A stretch of 64,000 bases of DNA from Parelaphostrongylus tenuis. Taxonomy: Eukaryota > Nematoda > Chromadorea > Rhabditida > Metastrongylidae. The notes under the pieces are model-generated. The model worked only from the letters and a program-made list of their open reading frames with translations, was not told where the DNA came from and did not search any database. The DNA is taken from positions 1 to 64,000 of the forward strand of contig JAHQIW010000355.1 in NCBI GenBank assembly GCA_019055375.1, read 5' to 3'. Positions 46,390 through 58,400 of this stretch are shown piece after piece. The position numbers were made by a program, and so were the translations under genes. Numbering within the stretch: the first letter of the stretch is position 1; the number at the start of each line of letters is the position of its first letter.

Positions 46390-47330
46390 GTTCTTATTTA
46401 CTCTAACTCCATATAATGCACAAAGTGATTGTAATGTTTGAATCTTGGAATATAATTAATGGTTCGTCAAAAATGGGCTTATATCACTGTTTTTAAGGGT
46501 ATTAGCTTTTTTTACAATCACTTTTATCCACCTATGAACCTTAATCGTCGCTGCAATCTAACTCATTGGACATGTACTGATTGTGTGTGTTCTAGGCCTA
46601 TGTTTGAGCAATTTTTTCAAGTCGATTGCTTGTACTGAATAAAACTACTAATATTTGTGTAAAAACTGTTTTTCGGAGCGGTGAAGCATGCTTGAAAATA
46701 AAATTCTCGGAGTATGCCAAAAAATCTGCTAAGAAGTCTATGGACTCCTAAAGCGGACCGTAAACTTTGTATTATACTGGAATGTACTGTAAAGGTCTTT
46801 ATGGAAACCAAACCTAGTGCTGAAATTTGTAAATCTCGGGGTATCGAATAAAAGCGAAAACATAGATAATAGAGAGGAGAAAATCCTCTGTTGCAAGTGG
46901 GAATATATTCCCTTTTTGAATGAAGTGGTTTTTTTTGCCGAAACATAGGAGAAACAGATTTTTTGGCACGTGAGCATTTATGCTTATTAAAACCTTTATA
47001 GAAGTCTCTTCTGTAATATTCCACCATCAACTGTCGATACTGTCTCCTTAGATACTCATTCTATTGAATAAACTCTCTTTTTTTCATAACATTGCGCGCA
47101 TATATAATCTGCTCGCGCGAGCGCGGCGGTCGGTGTACCATATTTGGAGCGCGCGGTCGCCAACGATTAATATTATGCGATGAAACGCAATTTGTTCTGT
47201 AAAACTTTTTCAGCCTTCAAACTCTATGGCAGGAAGCAAAGGAAAATGTTAGGAGTTAATTGATATCTGAGGGACGACTCAATGCATTTGATATCACCAA
47301 ACTTCGTCAGAGGTGATTAAATGCATATCT
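46390..47330. other. No supported gene
   Basis: A 137-codon minus-strand frame (46617-47030) has AT-driven codon use and no splice signals. A short GC-rich alternating stretch (gcgcgagcgcggcgg, about 47112) stands out. Confidence 0.35.
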
Positions 47331-47334
47331 GATC

Positions 47335-47525
47335 TATTCAATGACTTTCTGTGGCCTACCGATGTACAAAACTAGTCTTGCCTTCATCCCATGCAAGACT
47401 GACACTAACTTGATGAATTTGGGTGGATGGATGGCTTAGTGACCTTGAATAGGCGTCTAATCAAAGATTAGGTTTTTGGGCTAACAGATCTTTAACCGCT
47501 GAGAAACACGCATCGCTCATGTCCT
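47335..47525 (-). repeat. tRNA-derived SINE, family A, worn copy 4
   Basis: On the plus strand it begins tgactttctgtggcctaccg and continues with cccatgcaagactgacac, the reverse complement of the family body. The head is worn. Confidence 0.45.
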
Positions 47526-47600
47526 GCACCTATCGAGTTTGATTGTTATCAAAAAAAAAGTCGTCTTACTAATAATCACTCAGTCCGTAACCGACATTAA

Positions 47601-47835
47601 CTAGGCGTCATTCCACGCCGCAAACTCAAAAAACTGAGTGTTAGGCGTTGTGTTAATAAATGACTGAAAAGTAGATCGCCATGCATAATTTTTAAAAGCG
47701 TTATATGGCATCCATTTTCTCAACTTCACACTGTGGCACAAGAGGATTATTTGTATGTCGCACTTTGAAATAAGACTCCAACAGTTTTGCACAGTCTTTC
47801 TTCCATATCGAATCTCGTTTTTCACTATCTCTCAT
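47601..47835 (-). CDS. Candidate small two-exon gene, 57 aa
   Basis: Exon 47835-47725 starts MRDSEKRDSIWKKDCAKLLE and continues YFKVRHTNNPLVPQCE. After a 61-bp intron (donor gttgag, acceptor tacttttcag), exon 47663-47601 encodes SFINTTPNTQFFEFAAWNDA and ends in TAG. Phases match and codon use is good. It may instead be the 3' end of a longer gene, since the proposed ATG has no other support. No family recognised. Confidence 0.4.
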
Positions 47836-48759
47836 TCGCGGAAATCACTCTCCATAAGATTTTTCCATTTTCTTATTTTATGTTATCTGGCCATCTCAGT
47901 TTCTTAAATGAAAAAATTATAGGAATTGTAATAAAACCAATCGAGTCGTCAAGAAGTTCTACATGACTTTATTACTGGTTACTTTATATCTGCTTCGCTA
48001 TGATTCAGTGGTTCTTTCCACAACTAATGGTAAGTGAGAGAGTTGCTCTTAACTTTATACTAAATAAATTCTTCCCAGCAATAGGATCTGCAATGTATCA
48101 GCTACATTTTCCATAAATTACGTGAAGGTTCGGCACGCTAACGAAGACGAGTTATGAAGAATCGAAACGCTCGTCATAATACTCATCTTTGCGTTGTTCA
48201 TTGACTGTCTCTTCACGGCCTTAAATAGAGAAAAATAAAAGCTTGAAAAGAACAAACTTCGCACTCTTTTTTAGGAAATATAATAGCTTTTCTCCAAAGT
48301 ATATCAGAAAATGAATGGAATACCAGAGTTGGGGTGTCAAAATGTCAGAGTTTTCTTTACACTAGATAGAATATCATCATGTACAGCATGTCGTTTACCA
48401 TATTATATCACATCATGTCATAATGGAAAGTATGAAGTTCACCGATCATTTCTTTTTCATCTAAATAGTGGCTGTTTTAGCCATTTGCAGCCAATTGATG
48501 ACCGACATAATTTTTTCCGGTGAGACCACGGATGAGGTCTAATCTTATCCACTAATGCAGAGAGTCTTATGTGGGTCACGTGAGCCAATCTGTCTATTCG
48601 GCAGATGACCCTAGAGTTTTGCTTAGACTTTTTGCTCCATAGTTTAGTTTTTCATTGTTCTTTATTGGTATTGGTTTTGTCTTTATTTAATCTCATCATT
48701 CTCTGCTTTTTTCCTATATATCTTTTGACCTCTCGGGACGTCCAACTCGTGCCTGGATG

Positions 48760-48832
48760 TATGGATGTGTGTATGTGTGAATGTTGCATGTGTATGTGTT
48801 CGCGTGTGCATGGAGTGTTTGCATGCGTGATA
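48760..48832 (+). repeat. TG-rich low-complexity tract
   Basis: Interspersed gtgtgtatgtgtg-type runs. They generate a spurious cysteine-rich open frame (48605-48862). Confidence 0.6.
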
Positions 48833-48869
48833 CTTATCCGCTATACAACCGCATCCGCATGAGCCTTTG

Positions 48870-50000
48870 TTAAAGATTTTTCAGATATTTAAAATATACT
48901 TCTGCAAAATTTTCACAGGTTTCCTGTCTTCTGATCGCATACGGTGATTTTTGATCATCACAGCGACTAAAGTTGAAATTAAAGCCAGAGTAGAGGTCAA
49001 AGTGAAGATTAAAGTAAATTTCAACTATAGGACAGAGCTACATTGCACAAGCTCAAAAAGTGAGTGGCAAACAAACTAACTTCAATTTTGGAACTAAACC
49101 ATCTATAATAAACCAATAGTTTTCTACCTGTCCAGAAGGAACCTACAACACGTTGGAAGGGAGACCAAGCGTTGAAGGCCAGAGAAGGGCAGCTTATGGC
49201 GACCAAAAACACATAGTTGGTAGGATTCCTTAGTTTAACCCTTCTGTAAGCCGTTGAAACTTGTTATTTTTCAGAATATTCTGTTCCTTTTTTGATTTTC
49301 CAAACTCTCATGTGTGATGAGAGAAATTTTCTGCCATCAACCTATTGCAATTACTCAAATGCAGTCCGTTAAACAGGATATTGACTTTCTATTCCAACTG
49401 TAACGTTACGCACACTTACGACTGCAAAACAAGAAAAATTACATCTCTAAGATATCAACCTATTTATCCCTATTTGATCGTCTATGCTTGTTGTTGAAAT
49501 CATGGTGTGTTCCATGCCAGCGTGTAGTTAGTGCTTCAATTGCCGCTACTATGTTGTGTGAATAGTAGCAGTTTCATAGATGAGCGCGATGTTATGCGTC
49601 TGCAACATTTCACCACTAAAAAAGCCTGAAATTCATGCTGTGGCGTTCTCTGAACATTGCCATAGAAAATCGTCAGTCTTCCGGGTCCACCCAGAATGCG
49701 AACAATTACTTGTATAGGTTTACTCTTAGGTGGGATTTCGCACAGAATGTCGAACTCCTTTCTCCTAAAGTTCAGCTACTTTTCCAGAGATCCAACTTCC
49801 ATTAAGTAGGTTTATTGTTCACATTTTTAATAGATGAAAATTTTCAAACTCTTATAGACACATGTTGGTTATTTTGAAATCAAATTTATTCTTGTGCTTC
49901 ACTTTGTCTGAGCAACGTGAAGACTAGTTTGTTTAAAGCGACTTATCAAAATTCATTACGTAGTTCATGTACGCCATTATTAGTACATTGAGGCCCATTC
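48870..50000. other. Intergenic or intronic, one weak exon candidate
   Basis: On the minus strand, about 49222-49142, a stretch VFLVAISCPSLAFNAWSPFQ ends at a gtagaa donor, but its acceptor (actaag) is weak. It could be a further exon of the PAN-domain gene. Nothing else is supported. Confidence 0.25.
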
Positions 50001-50007
50001 CACTAAC

Positions 50008-51946
50008 CTGCGCATTTGTTAATCAGAAAGTGTACGTTTGGACTGAACACTACGGATTTCATGTCGTGTCCGATGTTGAACAGCATGCAACTTCTTCTAT
50101 GTGGTATCCAATTCAATGAACCACAGCGTCGATTATTCATGGCGCATGCAGCTTGACAATCGTCTAAAGGACGCTTTAAAATCGTCAAGTTTACAAATTC
50201 TACCATTCCCTCTCTGACAAAAGCACACTTTCGTACCTAACGATTCGGTGTTTTCCACAAGGTTTCCTTCAAAACTGAGCAACACCGAATTTTTCATCGC
50301 TTCGAAACATGTTGTCGGCCTCGTTGTTCCAGGTCCCAACGTCGCTGTATTACTCACTAAAGGCTAGATAAAGTCTCAGATAACACGAAATGTTTGTAAT
50401 TTTGAACATATAGTAGCTGTTGGAATTAAAAACGATCAGCAGCTTTATAATCAAGTAATTACAACTTGGTTAGTCATTGCATTGACATCAGTAATTATCA
50501 AGTAATCTGTATTCAGTAGAGGGACAACGAATTAGAAGTTGTCGTCCAATTCTTTGTTCCACAAGATTGAAAAAGAGCGTAAAGGCTTTCAGCGTTATTT
50601 CAAAGAGCTCAAACTGCTTTCAGAGTTACTTTGAAAACAAAAGGTCAATATATTCCCAATGTATCCTAGGGATCTTTGGTTTTTGATCAGGAGAGCTTTC
50701 ACGTTGCTATGTTGAACATCCCATGCTATACCATAATCAAAATACAAGATACTTAGATATGCAAAGCAAGTCGGTTCATTATTTCAACCGTTCCAAGCTA
50801 GATGATACCATGCATAGGAGCTTGAGAAGCAAGCAAACATCCGCTGGTGGTCCTTTTCTTCATGGGTCATACTCATTCGACATACCTATTCGTTGCAAGG
50901 CCTGAACATGATTGCACTCGTTCTCGTAGTAATCGGTTGTCGAATTCTTCAGTTCAACGTCGTTGAAGTATACACTACCACCATTCAAAGTGCACATCTT
51001 AAAGGCAGCGAGATAATTTCAACGTTTATTCCGTTTTCATTCTTTGCTTCCATTCATTTCCAATTTTCGTGCTTTTAGAGCAATTTTCTGTACCTAATGA
51101 TTTACAACTAGCGCGATTATTGCACACGGTAGAAGAATTAAGAAATGCTGCTAAAAAAGCCAAATTGAGAAGTATTAGTTTTTCTCATAATTTCTGGCAC
51201 TAGCGCAATGAAAATCAAGTTTATTAACCAAAAGCAATCAAAATCGTTCAGCAACACTAATTATAGTATGCACCGTCAGCCTAAACATATTTCTGTGATC
51301 TCTGAGGCACCAAGTCAATACTACTTTGTGCAGATTTTTCTGAGCTTTCATTTGGTACCAAATTTGCTCATACTTACCCCATCACAGCCTCACGGCATAT
51401 TAGCGAAACTCAGCAAAGAAACGAAACATTGTTGACCTGGATACAAATTTTTGAGCCTATACGTGGTTGATGTTCTCGAAGGCGGTCTGTGCATCACGTC
51501 CCAATTGGTACTTGTGAAGCAGCAAACTGCGAAAAAGGCTTCCTTGAGCTGCCATGATGCGTAAACTATGGACAAATTTGGTAGCAAAAGAAGGCTCAGA
51601 AATTTGTGCACAAAGCGGTTTTGATTTGTTGCCTGAGAGATGACAGAAATGTGCTCAGGCTGATGGAGCATACTTCGAGTGTTAGTGTTGCTAAACACTT
51701 TTAAGTAGTGTTGTTGAGCCTTCTTAAATGCTTTTGGCCAATAAATTTGGTGTTTACTGTTTTAGTGCCAGATCATGTGAGAAAGCCTAATATATTTTTA
51801 GTTCATTTCCTAATCCTATCAATGTTATCGCATAAAATCATAATTATCGAAATATTCAGAGAAACTTAGAGACTTAAAGTCGTTGTTATTTTGCTGCAGA
51901 TAGTCAGCACTGACAAGTGAGAAACCAAAAAGGATGAAAAATAGTA

Positions 51947-51978
<32 letters not shown>

Positions 51979-52174
51979 TTTGAAATGGCATTAGAGTCGC
52001 TTACCTTTTTCAGTTCGTCGTAGTTCACACTAGCACAGTAGAATGAGCTCATATGAAGACAAGAATGTAGGCATATCCCAACATCAACGCCAAATATAGT
52101 CTGTTCCTCGTAACCAAGTAGCACCCGTTGTTCAACTCGAATGAAACACGGTAGCGATTTTTCAGTTGAATCAT
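50008..52174 (-). CDS. PAN/Apple-domain protein, internal exons (two PAN domains)
   Basis: PAN domains are disulfide-bonded modules of secreted or matrix proteins; nematodes have many, some joined to ZP domains. Exons on the minus strand: 52174-52005 (CFIRVEQRVLLGYEEQ, GICLHSCLHMSSFYCASVNY), 50997-50886 (MCTLNGGSVYFND, STTDYYENECNHV), 50356-50237 (TTCFEAMKNSVLLSFEGNL) and about 50199-50008 (RPLDDCQAACAMNNRRCGSL, VHFLINKCAG). Cysteine spacing fits two domains, each split by an intron, with phases 0, 1 and 1. Acceptors are cacttttag, cctttaag and cctttag; donors are gtaagc, gtatgt, gtacga and gttagt. The third intron would be only 37 bp, or there is a frameshift. Both ends of the gene are missing. 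Confidence 0.75.
51215..51725. mobile_element. Fold-back MITE, family C, copy 1
   Basis: Arms of about 150 bp: left with agcaacactaattatagtat and catttctgtgatctctgagg-like sequence, right with its reverse complement (cctgagagatgacagaaatg, tagtgttgctaaacac). The centre contains ggttgatgttctcgaaggcg. It lies in the first PAN intron (51001-52004). The copy at 62110-62640 shares arms and centre. Confidence 0.7.
51945..51981. repeat. (AT)n microsatellite
   Basis: tatatatatatatacatata-type run just inside the PAN intron. Confidence 0.85.
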
Positions 52175-52209
52175 CTAAAAGTGAGATTTCAAATATAGAA
52201 AAGATACTA

Positions 52210-53395
52210 TTATGTTAGACGGCGACAAATGAAAAACCGATCTTATTGACTGGACAGGGACTTTTTATAGGAGTGTTAGCAATCATTCGAAAGCTTAAAT
52301 CCCTGGATACAGCTCCACGTAGTCGAAACCCTTTTATAACGCTGTGAGATGTAATATTAAATTATGTTTCAATCCTCCGTTCGCCTTCACTTTTATCAAG
52401 CGCATAATTAGCTGGAAGTATGAAAAGCATATAATCGTGTACAGATACTTTCGAAATATCTGAGTCGATATTTTTTGTTTCAAAAGGCATAAAGTTTCCC
52501 AATTGAACAACAACATGTCAAACGCGATCGGTCGTTTCGCTGCGCCCCGTCCGCTTCTCCTCGCCCTGCCCCTGTCCGCCTCCCGCTCCTTGAGATTGGC
52601 GGTAAAGAAGTCGCCAAGATGTAATACTCGATCTAATTTTCCCTGCTTAGTGGTATTATCAGATACTAAGCACAGTTTGAAATCATTGAAATCTACGCTT
52701 TCGATTGATTATTAATAGTTTAACGAAAGAGCTCTGTCGAACGAGGTGTTAAGCATAAATTTTTTCTTGGTCCTACAACGCCACTCAAAAAGCAAACATA
52801 TTATTGAGTTTCGAGCCTATGTGATCTCCTACAGGTGTTCTCCACTTAATTCATTCAGGGAACACATATAAAAAGCGGTGAGTATGTTGAGAGTTGATTT
52901 TGTGCATAATGCAATTGAAATATAGGTCTGCTGATTTTTTCTAGAAGAGTAATGGAGGTGCTTGATTGATTAAACTGCAGATAATTTGACCAGTCCAGGC
53001 TCTGAAGAAGGCGAACTGCCGAAACGTAGCTGTTGAATAGAGATTAATGTAAGAGCTCGTGTTTGACTCAATAACAGCTCGTGTTTGACTTAATGAAGAA
53101 AATCAGCAACCGTGCTTTTGAGTTTTCAAAAACTTGTGCTATCGAATATGTATTAGCACTCTTAAAAGGAGTTGTGTCCAGCAAAGTATAAGAGAGGCAA
53201 GAAAACAAAGCACGTGGTCGTGTGAAGCATAATCTTATTTTGAATTTTACAACGTTATAACAAGGTGTTTTGAAAAACCGGCAACGTGAAGCTGTAGTCA
53301 CAGATTTAAGCTTTCAAATGGTTACTAACTTTCCTAAGAAAATTTTCTGTCCAGCGAATGAGATCGATTTTTTATTGGTCACAGTCTAACATATA
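52210..53395. mobile_element. Long-inverted-repeat element, copy 3, with insertion
   Basis: The left arm begins tattatgttagacggcgaca. The right arm (53110-53395) ends with gcgaatgagatcgatttttt and, in reverse, tacttatatgttagac. The spacer has caaacgcgatcggtcg, the reverse complement of the spacer core of the copies at 1612 and 6600. Extra DNA (about 52720-53100) with a worn hammerhead-like motif makes it longer than the other copies. Confidence 0.6.
52998..53030 (+). ncRNA. Degenerate hammerhead-like motif
   Basis: GGCT, CTGAAGA, a stem II of GGC/GCC, GAAA and then CGTAGC. Core position 5 is A instead of T and stem III is gone. It is the same worn sub-family as 19099 and 29335, inserted in the long-inverted-repeat element. 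Confidence 0.4.
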
Positions 53396-53798
53396 AGTAC
53401 TGTAGAAATTTTCAAATAGTGCAGTATGGAAACAGATTTACCTATAGCACTCTGCTTGGGCAACGAATATGAAGTCATAGTAATCATGTTTCAAGCTCAA
53501 AACACTCTTGGTATTTGCTTGGATTCCTTTCCTGGTATATACCACTTCTCCCATTTATCCGGAGTTGTGAAACTGGTATCATACACTGCTTTACTTTTTT
53601 TAACACTTAGGTGACCCTTCTTCTGTTTTTCTTTCTTCTTCGCACTGTTTTCTTCTTCCGGTACAATTGAAATTCAAGTCCTATTCCATATCTTCTTAAG
53701 CACCGTAGAATACTGATTGAGGGCATATCCTTATAATATCGAGAATGGCCTACCTAGGCGTTCCATAGCGTATTCGTTGATACCTACTGGAGAGTGTT

Positions 53799-53825
53799 GG
53801 GGGAGCGGGGAAGGGGGGAGGGGGG
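53799..53825 (+). other. Putative G-quadruplex tract
   Basis: Four G-runs of 5, 4, 6 and 6 separated by agc, aa and a, which satisfies the simple G4 rule. It stands out in AT-rich sequence and has no gene next to it. Confidence 0.5.
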
Positions 53826-53839
53826 CTGCTGTTCAATTC

Positions 53840-55435
53840 CACGCGCGCAACGACGAGTATCACAACCACTCGACTACACGCTCCCACCTACACACGTACA
53901 CATGCATATCTCTATAAAGATAAGAAATATTGATCTGGCAGATCAATAGGCTTCACATGACCACGGTGTAGCCTATATGCACTTATTTACTTTTACGATG
54001 GATGCATAGAGTTGAATGCGTCGCAGTCTCTAACAAATAGACAAACAAGGACACTTTGTCGTTTAACTCCTATGAAGTTACAAACGCGACCAAATTGCAT
54101 GATGAGTGTTTTACTTGAGTTTTGAGTGCTTCATTGAATCACTTTTGTCGCTCATATTACTTGACTCTATGAGAACCCTGATAAACTAATAGAAAAAGGT
54201 CAAATGGCTCAGAAATCACTGTCCAATGTTCGTGTCGTTACCTTCAACGCTCCAGATCTTAGTCTCGATTTTACATTCTTACACAATACTTATCTGTACC
54301 AGTAAAATAAATCGAGCTAAATACTACTGCAAATTACCTAATGGTACGGTGGTTGTTGTTCTAGTGTTTATTTCCGTAATGTTCCGTGAAACTCCTTTGA
54401 CTGACTGGTTCGCCTCAAGGTAGAAAAATTCAGTACTAAAACACTTCATGCATCATTTATTACACTGAAATCTAATTAGCTTAAATCAATTAGTTAGGGA
54501 AAAGTCTTTGATGAGAGAATGAATTGATACAGCAAGTATAAGTATTCCGTAGCTCATTGAAGCAATATGCCAGTACTTTTTGCTTATCAGGATATTTTTT
54601 TCCATTCGAGGGCAGGGCCTATTTTGCTTTTCTTCAGACATTCTATAGCCGTTTGATGGCATATTTGGAATTTTACTGCAATAAAAAAGCCCTAGAGTGC
54701 TATAGCAAGGAGAATAAGATCTTGTCCCATACTTGACGCCCACCTTTTATCTCTCTCTTCAAATCTCAGTAATGCATTCGATAGCCCATCTCTTGCTGAT
54801 CTCAATACTGTAATTCCTTTCTAGCAGCCTTCTTACTGTACTGTCACGGCGCAAATAAGATCACGTCTCACACTTGACGCGCAGTTTTCGCTCGGCGAGT
54901 AAACATGATCGCGCATCATAAATCTATTATGAGGACGCATTTTTCAGCCTTTTGAAGAAAAAAATACATGTTGCTGCTTTTTGAGCTCGGTAAAATCATT
55001 CGATAGTTCAGATATCGATAGTTTCGACAGTGTATTTGGTTTTCTGAGACGCTTTCTCATAGCGCACTAGCAGCGAAATCGAGATCATATTTACCAGCGG
55101 GACCAAATTCTGCTATCAGTAAGGATTAAGCCCTCTAAGGTAAAGACACATTTTTCCTTAATGTCAAAATTCTAGGGATCGTCCGATAAAGTAAATCTCA
55201 GCGATTCTGATAATGCCTTTGGCTTCAAAAGGGCCCAGATAAAAGCTGCATCAGCGCAAATGAAGTTGAGCTGCATACCCAGCGCGCACAATGGCCGGTT
55301 TGCTAGATATTGGAAAATGTTTCCTCTGTTTCAAAGAATTTTTCAGGTTCTTTCCATAAGCATTGTAATTTACATCATTTAATAAGCTAAGGCTTCAATT
55401 TTCACTTAATATTCACAAATAAACCCTCTGCTAAA
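53840..55435. other. No supported gene
   Basis: Mixed repeat debris (for example gagtgctatagcaaggagaa near 54695 and ctgtcacggcgcaaataaga near 54840, resembling worn arms of the long-inverted-repeat family). A 65-codon plus frame (54226-54423) lacks splice signals. Confidence 0.35.
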
Positions 55436-55439
55436 CTTC

Positions 55440-58400
55440 ACCTGTATCACCTGTCGCCCCGCTACCAGCAGCACTCTCATTTTTCCCTATCGCGTACATG
55501 AGTAGCCCAGTGGGTCCTATCGCTCTAGGGATCTACTTTTTCACTGGGAACCAACAGGTTAGTGGTCTTCCTGCAAAGCGCTTGATGTTCCGAGGAATCC
55601 AGTTGGTAACGGCTCTCGTCCATCGGTTGTCGTTGGAACGCATCACGTGTTGGGCCCACCTTATTTTCATATCCTGTCATGTAGAATGGCGTCTTTGATT
55701 TTCGATTTTTGAAGTAGGTTGGAACTTCGGATCCCTTCTCTCATTTGCAAGTACGTGATGCTCCCTTCTAGCATCGACTTTTCGACTGCGCGTTCAACAG
55801 CGCGTGATCTTTCATTCTGCTTACGTAGCGACCAGGTTTCTGCTGCATACGTTAGGGCAGAGATTATCGTCGGGTCGAAAATGTGCGCACGGAGTGGTAT
55901 GTTCTTAAGTCCACTTCACTACATCCTCGATGCACTTAAACGTTTCTCAAGCCGCTCGACTCCTCCTGCTCAACTCTCGTGCTAAATCATTCATCATGTT
56001 GATTTCAGACCTAGACAGAAGTAACTGCAGCATTAAGAGATTGTCGTTTTGTAGAGCGTGCACGGTGCATTTTAAACCCATCCGTTCCTCTTAAATATCG
56101 TTTTTGTGATTTAGTTGAATACCAATGTCTCCCAGGCGTTATCGAAATCGGTCAACATTCGTTCCGCTTGGCTGACGCTTAGTGTTATGAGGACGAAATC
56201 ATCAGCAAAGTGAAGATGGTTTAATTGTTTTACACTCCCATATCGTCCCATTCTATTGTTCGCATGGGATTTTGGAGGGGGGCAGTGAATAATTTTGGGG
56301 AAATTGTATCGTCTTGTCGAACCCCTCTTCTTACGTTGATATTGTTGTAATATGAAGATATTATGGTCGTTAAATCTTTATAAAGCTCACAAAGGATCAT
56401 TATGTACCGAGTAGGGATCCCTGGTTATCCAGAGCCTCTACAACCGCTTCTGTTTCCACTGAATCAAAGGCTTTTTTCAGATCGATGAAAGTGAGACAAG
56501 AGTGGTTGTTTGTACTCTCGTGAACCTCAATGAGTCTTGTGATCGTGTGGATGTGGTCCATGGTGCTAAATCCTTTTCGGAACCCTGCTTGTTCGAATGG
56601 CTGTCCTTCGTCCAGTTTCTGTCAACCCTGTTCAAAAAGACTCGAGTGAAGAGTTTATAGACAACGGACAGCAGGCAATTGGGCGATAGTTGCCTATGTC
56701 GTGAAGGTCTCCCTTCCTGAATAGCAATACGTTCTTGCTGATTTTCCATTGAATGGGAACCTTGCATTCTGACAGGTAGCGAGTGAAGAGCAGAACGAGG
56801 GTGTTGATGAGAACTGGCGGTAGGTTCTTCAGGTGATCTTCTAATCCTGTCTGGACAGGGTGTTGTTCTGTTCTTCACCGGCGACATAGCATGTCGGATT
56901 TCGGAAGGAAGGACCGGTGAAAAGACATATTCATCCTCTTTTAATTTATATGACGGTAAGAGGATATGTCTAGGGAAGAGATCCAGGCAGTACTGATGGA
57001 TGATTTTCTCCATAGCGCTTCTGGATGCTGTAAGTGTACCGTTAAGACATCGGAGTGCAATCATCTTGCTGCTATAATTGGCGAAGCCTCACTGGGCTTG
57101 CGAATGCTCTTCCCAGCTTTTGTAGCTTCTGCCATAACTGCTGCTCGTATCTCTTTGAGGTTCCCTCTTATCTCTTCTCTGCAGCACTTCCCAAGTTCGG
57201 AAGTTAGGATTCGGTTGCCTGTAGCTCGCGCGATTCCACGTAGACGTATCAGCTCGAGTGTCTGCGGAGACAAACGCTTCTTAGTGACTTTAGGACTCTA
57301 GGCTTTTACAGCGCTAACGTGAAGATATTCAACGAGCCGATCGTATTTTTAGGCGATGTTGTCGACATCGGTATCTTCCCAGGAGCCAACTAATGATCTG
57401 AATACATCCCACTTATTGTAGTTCTGGGATTTCGTTGTTTGGATTTAGTGGCTTTCTCTCCATTTTGCGAAAAACGGAATGTTGCGGGGCGGAGGCATTG
57501 GTCTGATCCCGTGTAGAACTTAGAAACGATATCGACATCGGTCGGGCAAAACCTTCGATTTACTAACACGTGATCTAGTTCGTTACGGTACTCTCTTTCC
57601 AGTTGGAGACTCCCACGTCCATCGCTGAGAGTGAGGCTTTTTGAACTGTGAGCTACCATGGATGGCTTGAGTCATTTTGATAAACTCAGATAGCCTCTCA
57701 GCTTGCTCATTCCATTCTAATCCGCTGGTCCAACTGTGACGTTCTTCAAACGTTCTTATAGGTCCTATTTTCGCGTCAAAATCTCCGACAATGACCTTAA
57801 AGAAAGTATGATCATCCGAAGAATTTTTTGAGGTCCATATAAAACGGTTCGACATCGTCTTCGACATTTGATTTTGGTGCTTAAGCAACGAAGATGGTTG
57901 AAGCCGGAATTGAACCACATCCTTTCAACCGTAATTGCCCAATGAGGGTTGTTACTTGTTTAAATGAATCAATGTGAACGGTCAAATTCGATTTGACGAA
58001 AACGCCAACGCAGCCGACACCTCTGCTATCGCATGTTTCAAGGAACAGTTCTTCTCCGGTGTCATAGACAGCGTGAAAGGATGGCTTCTTTTCGTCTTAG
58101 CCAAGCTAATGACGTCGTACCTTATCCTCTTGCTTGATTCAATAAATCTTCTACAGCGAATCCGTGAGCAGGGGTTCTTGCAATGTCGGTACAAATCGTC
58201 ATTTCAGTTAGTTCCGATCTTGGCAGCCAAGTTTGGCTCTGAGATTTCAGCAGCCTCTTTGTACTGGCGCTGCCGTACCAAAGGCTCCTTCGGGGTCAGA
58301 GGAATGAGGCCCATATTTGCTACTGTTTTTGGCATTTGTGCCCACCGTATAGCTTGGCAGGCTCTAAAGGTGGGGGCTGGGTGCTCACGAGTAGCTTGCC

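Noticed and set aside
46617..47030. 137-codon minus-strand frame
   Set aside because: AT-rich, no recognisable domain, no splice signals, overlapping open frames on the same strand.
48605..48862. Cysteine-rich secreted peptide
   Set aside because: The cysteines come from a TG-repeat tract.
53426..53614. Plus-strand 62-codon frame between repeats
   Set aside because: No splice sites, start context or domain; lies at the end of a long-inverted-repeat element.
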